Below, in pieces: positions 60,166 through 64,000 of a stretch of DNA of 64,000 nt. This DNA comes from an uncultured Propionivibrio sp. (GTDB taxonomy: Bacteria > Pseudomonadota > Gammaproteobacteria > Burkholderiales > Rhodocyclaceae). Each line of letters opens with the position of its first letter. Positions within the stretch are counted from its first letter, which is position 1. The translations under genes and the position numbers were made by a program. Location of the stretch: NCBI RefSeq assembly GCF_963666255.1, contig NZ_OY762656.1:248001-312000 (forward strand), written 5' to 3'. The notes below the pieces were generated by a model. The model was given only the letters and a program-made list of their open reading frames with translations. It ran no database searches and was not told the origin of the DNA.

Positions 60166-61529
60166 CGTTCACGCCCGCTTTCCTGAAGAATTTTCTGCAC
60201 CGGGGAGAGCAGATATTCCGCCACGCTGCGCTGCCCCTGATTGATCTCCGCGACAACTTGCATGCCGGGGACCAGCTTGAAGCGCTGCCCTTGCGCCTCG
60301 AGCGCCTGCGACTTCAACCCGATCAGCGCCCGATAGGTCAGTCCCGGCACCGCCGACACCCTGTCCGCGCCCGGCTCCTTCGCCGGAGACCCCGCGCTGT
60401 CACTCGCATCTGGGCCGACATGCAGGACCTCGCCATCGAGCATCCCGTACTTCTGGAAGGGATATGCCATCAGCTTGACCTTGGCCGTCTGTCCGACGAA
60501 TACGAAGCCGACATCGTCATTGCGGACCATGACATCGGCGACCAGCGGCTCATGCTCGGGAACGAGGGAAATGACGACGGTCCCCGGCGAAACCACCGTA
60601 CCGAGGGTATGGGTGGCGAGTTCCTTGACGACGCCAGCCTGCGACGCCCGGAGTTCCAGCAGATCTGACTTGTGCTGTTGCTTGACAAGTTCCTGCTGCA
60701 AGCGACGAAACTGTGCCTCGGCCTCGACGCGCTCGTTTTGCAGATCGGCGCGATACTTCGACATCACCTGTCGCGCCTGTCGGTCGGCCTGCGCCACGCC
60801 GGCCGCCAGACCAGCAACCGTTTCCTGCTGGGCGCTCAGGTCGCGCGCCTTTTCGATCGCCTCTCGCTGCTTGTCTCGGACGGCCAACTGCGCAACGAAT
60901 CCCGATTGCCCCAACTCGACATACGCCGCCGACTGGGCGTCGAGAATAGGCACCACGGCTTCAAGCTTAGCCAGAATTTCCCTGGCCGCCTCGAAATCCC
61001 GCCCAGCACGGTTGAATGCCTCGCGCGCCGTCCCGAGAGCATCCTCGAAAAGCCGACGATGCTCGACATACTGGGCCTCGATCCGCCGAAACAGGTCCTC
61101 GGGATCGCCCGGCAACGGCAGCAAGCGACGCCCTTCGAGCTCTGCATCGATCCGCCGCAACTGCAGGCGCCGCATGACGAGGTCCGTTTCCAAAGAGCGA
61201 AGATCGGCCTCGGCCAACTGCGTATCCATCCGCATCAGGACCTGACCGGCCGCTACCCGCTGCCCCTCGCGAACGAGTATCTCGCGCACGATGCCCGCAT
61301 CGGCCGGCTGCACGATCTTCACATAGGTTTGCGGAACAAGACGTCCTTCTGCGCTGGCGATGATATCGAGCCGACCGAAAACCGCCCAGCACAAGAGAAT
61401 GGAGAAAAGACCAAGCACCACGGCCAATACCACCCGCGGCAAGCGCGCCGGCGGCGATTCCTGAATCGACAACAGGCCGGGCGCAAAATCACTCGCCTCC
61501 GGAGACAGCGCACGCACGAAGGGACCCAT
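60162..61529 (-). CDS. HlyD-family type I secretion periplasmic adaptor
   Basis: 455 residues from the ATG at 61529; an in-frame ATG nine codons upstream is also possible. One membrane anchor (about 31-52) precedes a long coiled-coil region (about 95-285) and a lipoyl/beta-barrel domain (KIVQPADAGIVREILVREG near the start and VSPGTVVISLVPE near the end). The C-terminal QGQRSVAEYLLSPVQKIL is typical of HlyD/LapC adaptors. It links an inner-membrane ABC transporter to TolC. The tolC-type gene follows; the expected ABC transporter gene is not present here. Confidence 0.92.
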   Translation of the reverse strand: MGPFVRALSPEASDFAPGLLSIQESPPARLPRVVLAVVLGLFSILLCWAVFGRLDIIASAEGRLVPQTYVKIVQPADAGIVREILVREGQRVAAGQVLMRMDTQLAEADLRSLETDLVMRRLQLRRIDAELEGRRLLPLPGDPEDLFRRIEAQYVEHRRLFEDALGTAREAFNRAGRDFEAAREILAKLEAVVPILDAQSAAYVELGQSGFVAQLAVRDKQREAIEKARDLSAQQETVAGLAAGVAQADRQARQVMSKYRADLQNERVEAEAQFRRLQQELVKQQHKSDLLELRASQAGVVKELATHTLGTVVSPGTVVISLVPEHEPLVADVMVRNDDVGFVFVGQTAKVKLMAYPFQKYGMLDGEVLHVGPDASDSAGSPAKEPGADRVSAVPGLTYRALIGLKSQALEAQGQRFKLVPGMQVVAEINQGQRSVAEYLLSPVQKILQESGRER

Positions 61530-61606
61530 CACATCCCCGCCCGAAAACCACCGCATCGACAGCCTGCGTCAGTACCGCCGCATTCTCCCACCCATGCTCT
61601 TTTCAT
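61529..61606 (-). CDS. Possible 25-codon leader ORF coupled to hlyD
   Basis: Starts with ATG preceded by GGAGG and encodes a Cys/Gly-rich 25-residue peptide (MKRAWVGECGGTDAGC...) with no known family. Its TGA stop shares a base with the preferred hlyD ATG (TGATG), the usual sign of translational coupling. It is too short to be certain. Confidence 0.3.
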   Translation of the reverse strand: MKRAWVGECGGTDAGCRCGGFRAGM

Positions 61607-61896
61607 GATTCCTCCATGATGCGATGCGAAGATTCCGCAATCGCGCCAAAAGACGGCAACATCTTCCGAACAGCCTCTGACGCCGTCGGAAAAGACCGAA
61701 TCAACGCCTTACGTCGAATGCAGAAACACTCTGAAATAGTCGATCCTGCGAAGGCCGCCGGCCGAGAACGCGACACGCCACAATTACCACGAGCAGCCAT
61801 GCGCAATAGCCAGGCTCTCGCAAAGACCATCAAGCCCGACAAAATGACAAAGGCATTCCCCCCGCCGTACAGAAGGACGGAGGCCGATGCTGCCTT
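61607..61896. other. Gap without a supported gene between hlyD and the HlyC-like gene
   Basis: 290 bp. Open frames occur on both strands (plus 61616-61900, minus 61603-61842), but none has a ribosome-binding site plus recognisable protein features. No ABC-transporter remnant was found on reading the minus strand. It probably carries the hlyD promoter or a scar of a deletion. Confidence 0.4.
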
Positions 61897-62436
61897 TTAA
61901 TTCGAGGCCGCCCCCCCCTCGGACTGAGCCCCTCCTGACCGCGCCTCTTCCGGCGAAAATTCGCGAACGATCAGCGCACCGATGTTCTCTGGATCCGGCA
62001 GTAGAGTCGAGACCTTGCGTCCGGCGAGAACGGTTTGGCGCAATTCCAGCAACATTTCATCCAGTTGGCCAAATGGCGCCACGGCGTCGATGACCCAGAC
62101 GTCTTCACCGACGTTCCATTCGTGAGGCGCAAGCTTCGACTGTCCGGTTCGCAGTCTGTCGGCGACGGCCCCGTCGACGAACGCCCAGGAAAAGAATGCA
62201 CAAGGAAGGCTATCCTTGAGATAGAGGCGGCACTGATCGAGCACGACGGGCGGCAATATCGCCCAATCGATATCGCTCACAAACAGGAACCGGCGAACCG
62301 GATCACGTGCGTACAGCCAAAGCGCCGGGCCGAGAATCGGCAGCTTTGCCAAGCCTTTCTTCGCCATTTCAAAAATCGCCGTCACGGCCGCCGGCATTTC
62401 TTTTGAATCTTCGACGTTCTGAAGATTATCCGACAT
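61897..62436 (-). CDS. HlyC-like toxin-activating lysine acyltransferase family protein
   Basis: 179 residues. Recognised from LGPALWLYARDPVRR, SLPCAFFSWAFVDG and VWVIDAVAPFGQ, which correspond to the HlyC segments around LGHVSWLW, PVAYCSWA and FIDWIAPFG. Family members attach fatty acids to lysines of RTX proteins. By hand alignment Asp117 matches catalytic Asp92 of E. coli HlyC, but the position of catalytic His23 is Arg48. Activity is therefore doubtful, or the site differs. It lies between the RTX gene and the secretion genes on one strand. Confidence 0.8.
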   Translation of the reverse strand: MSDNLQNVEDSKEMPAAVTAIFEMAKKGLAKLPILGPALWLYARDPVRRFLFVSDIDWAILPPVVLDQCRLYLKDSLPCAFFSWAFVDGAVADRLRTGQSKLAPHEWNVGEDVWVIDAVAPFGQLDEMLLELRQTVLAGRKVSTLLPDPENIGALIVREFSPEEARSGGAQSEGGAASN

Positions 62437-62502
62437 GATTCCCCCCCATATTATTGGCGGGCCGACGATCGAACCACGGCCCGCCGATCGCTACAATGAC
62501 TG

Positions 62503-64000
62503 CTACAGCTTTGCCGTTCCGGCCTGAATATCTGCCGACGGCTTGAAGGATTGTGCCAGCGTTCCGAAATTAATACTGCCAACTATTTCCTGTGCCGCTG
62601 CAAATCCGATCGCGGAAAAGCTGCCATCTTTTCCGAACTGGTAAGACAGGTCTCCGCCTAACGCCGCGCTGTCTGACGACGCCAGATGTTGCGTCAACAA
62701 GGCATCGGTCAGCGACCATGCAGACTCCTGTGGATGGGTCGCGCGACGAGCCTTCTCTGCCATGGCCACGGCGGCGGAAAAATCGAAGGTCTCGACCTCA
62801 TGGCAGAACGGGGCCCCAGTTTCATGCCCTCCGCCGGCCCCGTCAATGACTTGCACCATGGCAACGCGACGATTCGACGGACCGGAAAACCAGCCCGCGA
62901 ACGAGATCCCGTCACCGCTGCCGATACTCAGCAAAAGATCGGCGCCATGTCGTGAATAGGAGAGATCGGTATAGAAAATCCCCCCGTCGAGCGACAAACT
63001 CAGTTGCGTCTTATGCCCGAGTCGGACGACATCGACACCGTCCCCCTTGTTGAACGCGACCACCGTCCGACCCTCGCACTTGCGGAGATCCAGTGTGTCA
63101 TTGCCTGTTCCTCCGGCGATGAAGTCGTTGCCGCCGCTGACCGTCAAGCAATCGTCTCCGGCGCCGCCAATCAGTACGTTATTGCCACAATCATCGGCCA
63201 GCATGTCGTCGCCGTCACCGCCTTCGAGAATGTCATCACCGGCGCCACCGAAAATCTGATCGCTGCCGGCCCCCCCCGCGAGAAGATCGTTTCCGCTGGC
63301 GCCGTCGATCACATCGCCACCATCCCCGCCGTAGACTAAATCGCTCCCCGACCCACCGGCAAGGACATCATCCCCACCGCCGCCCTGAAGCGTATCGTTG
63401 CCGCCACAGCCCTGCAGGCGGTTGAAGGCGCAATTTCCGACGAGACGATTGTCGAGGCTGTTGCCGACTCCACTGATCGCCGCACTTCCGGTCATGACGA
63501 GATTTTCCAGATTGGCGCCAAGCGTCAGGCTGACACTCGCCATGACGGTATCGTTGCCTTCACCGGCATACTCGACAATCAGGTCGCCGGTCTGATCGAC
63601 AACGTAAGTGTCATTCCCGACACCGCCGATCATCGTATCCGCACCAACACCTCCATCGAGCGTATCGCTCCCAGCAGCCCCCGTCAGTACATTGGCGGCC
63701 ACATTGCCGATCAATCGATTGTCATTATCGTTACCGGACGCGTCGATCGCCGCAACGCCGGTCAAGATCAGGTTCTCGACGTTGGCAACCAGCGTCAGGC
63801 TCAGCGACGACCGTATCGTGTCGGCCCCCTCTCCGGCGAATTCGACCACACGATCGCCAAGCGATTCGACGATGTAAACATCATCACCACCAGCGCCGAT
63901 CATCGTATCGGCTCCAGCGCCGCCATCAAGCACATTGCCGAGCGCGTTGCCGGTCAGCACGTTTGCAGCCGCATTGCCCGACGCATCAAGCGCACTGCCG
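62503..64000 (-). CDS. RTX calcium-binding repeat protein, C-terminal part (5' end outside the window)
   Basis: About 499 codons of a larger gene; the frame stays open to the window edge, so the start lies upstream. Two kinds of repeat are seen: long units with VENLILTG and DASGNDNDNRLIGN-like stretches, and then classical calcium-binding nonapeptides (GGAGSDQIF, GGAGDDILE, GGDGDDMLA). A non-repetitive C-terminal domain of about 190 residues probably carries the type I secretion signal. Six cysteines occur, four of them inside or next to the repeats. It is presumably exported by the neighbouring HlyD and TolC proteins. Confidence 0.92.
   Translation of the reverse strand, partial: GSALDASGNAAANVLTGNALGNVLDGGAGADTMIGAGGDDVYIVESLGDRVVEFAGEGADTIRSSLSLTLVANVENLILTGVAAIDASGNDNDNRLIGNVAANVLTGAAGSDTLDGGVGADTMIGGVGNDTYVVDQTGDLIVEYAGEGNDTVMASVSLTLGANLENLVMTGSAAISGVGNSLDNRLVGNCAFNRLQGCGGNDTLQGGGGDDVLAGGSGSDLVYGGDGGDVIDGASGNDLLAGGAGSDQIFGGAGDDILEGGDGDDMLADDCGNNVLIGGAGDDCLTVSGGNDFIAGGTGNDTLDLRKCEGRTVVAFNKGDGVDVVRLGHKTQLSLSLDGGIFYTDLSYSRHGADLLLSIGSGDGISFAGWFSGPSNRRVAMVQVIDGAGGGHETGAPFCHEVETFDFSAAVAMAEKARRATHPQESAWSLTDALLTQHLASSDSAALGGDLSYQFGKDGSFSAIGFAAAQEIVGSINFGTLAQSFKPSADIQAGTAKL

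Noticed and set aside
61616-61900. 94-codon plus-strand frame and 79-codon minus-strand frame in the hlyD/HlyC-like gap
   Set aside because: No ribosome-binding site, no recognisable motif and opposite or overlapping orientation to the operon.

Overview
The window looks like chromosomal DNA of a high-GC betaproteobacterium, most probably of the Rhodocyclales (Rhodocyclaceae/Azonexaceae). This is inferred from gene content and order: purM next to hda, pcnB-folK-panB-panC-panD, lptD-surA-pdxA-ksgA divergent from amgK-murU, dusB-fis-purH-purD-hemF, a multihaem nitrite reductase, and several c-di-GMP proteins. No marker fixes the genus. Coding density is high, with many 1-17 bp overlaps between neighbours.

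Region by region. 1-9.9 kb is a catabolic island: a tripartite tricarboxylate-type transporter (tctC start, tctA, tctB), a D-2-hydroxyacid dehydrogenase and a DapA-family aldolase on the minus strand. These are divergent from a DeoR regulator, a DUF1537 acid-sugar kinase, a PdxA2-type dehydrogenase, a BNR/Asp-box protein and an iron-dependent alcohol dehydrogenase. Together they look like uptake and breakdown of a four-carbon or related sugar acid. 9.9-13.7 kb holds a second Fe-ADH coupled to a PAS-GGDEF-EAL protein, and a small Arg-rich protein. 13.7-20.4 kb is housekeeping: purM, hda, a HAD phosphatase, pcnB, folK and pantothenate synthesis (panBCD). A hybrid histidine kinase and serine synthesis (serC, serA) follow.

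25-31 kb is a respiratory cluster: a dihaem cytochrome, a CcmI/NrfG-like TPR protein, a CcmF/NrfE-like haem lyase and an octahaem cytochrome. The octahaem protein has the CxxCK and Tyr-x-Cys signatures of octahaem nitrite reductases, and a perfect FNR box lies upstream of it. 31-39.6 kb carries two glutathione transferases, an NYN-domain RNase-like protein, an RlmN-like radical-SAM methylase, a 1304-residue cache-PAS-GGDEF-EAL protein with a C-terminal zinc-binding CZB domain, and guaC. A 267-bp MITE-like element with perfect 16-bp terminal repeats sits between guaC and ksgA. A decayed relative lies at 51.1-51.3 kb.

39.9-46.8 kb is the envelope operon ksgA-pdxA-surA-lptD. Its lptD is the most striking object here: a 1284-residue protein in which a complete PagP-like lipid A palmitoyltransferase domain, with its catalytic His/Asp/Ser kept, is fused in front of LptD through a linker holding twelve copies of a 9-bp (Thr-Gln-Ala) repeat. 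46.9-58.7 kb is housekeeping: amgK-murU muropeptide recycling, pepP, a UbiH-type hydroxylase, dusB-fis, purH-purD, hemF, hemD-hemC. 58.8-64 kb is a type I secretion locus (TolC, HlyD, HlyC-like acyltransferase, RTX protein running off the window). It has no ABC transporter gene, its HlyC-like protein seems to lack the catalytic histidine, and its RTX protein is unusually rich in cysteine.
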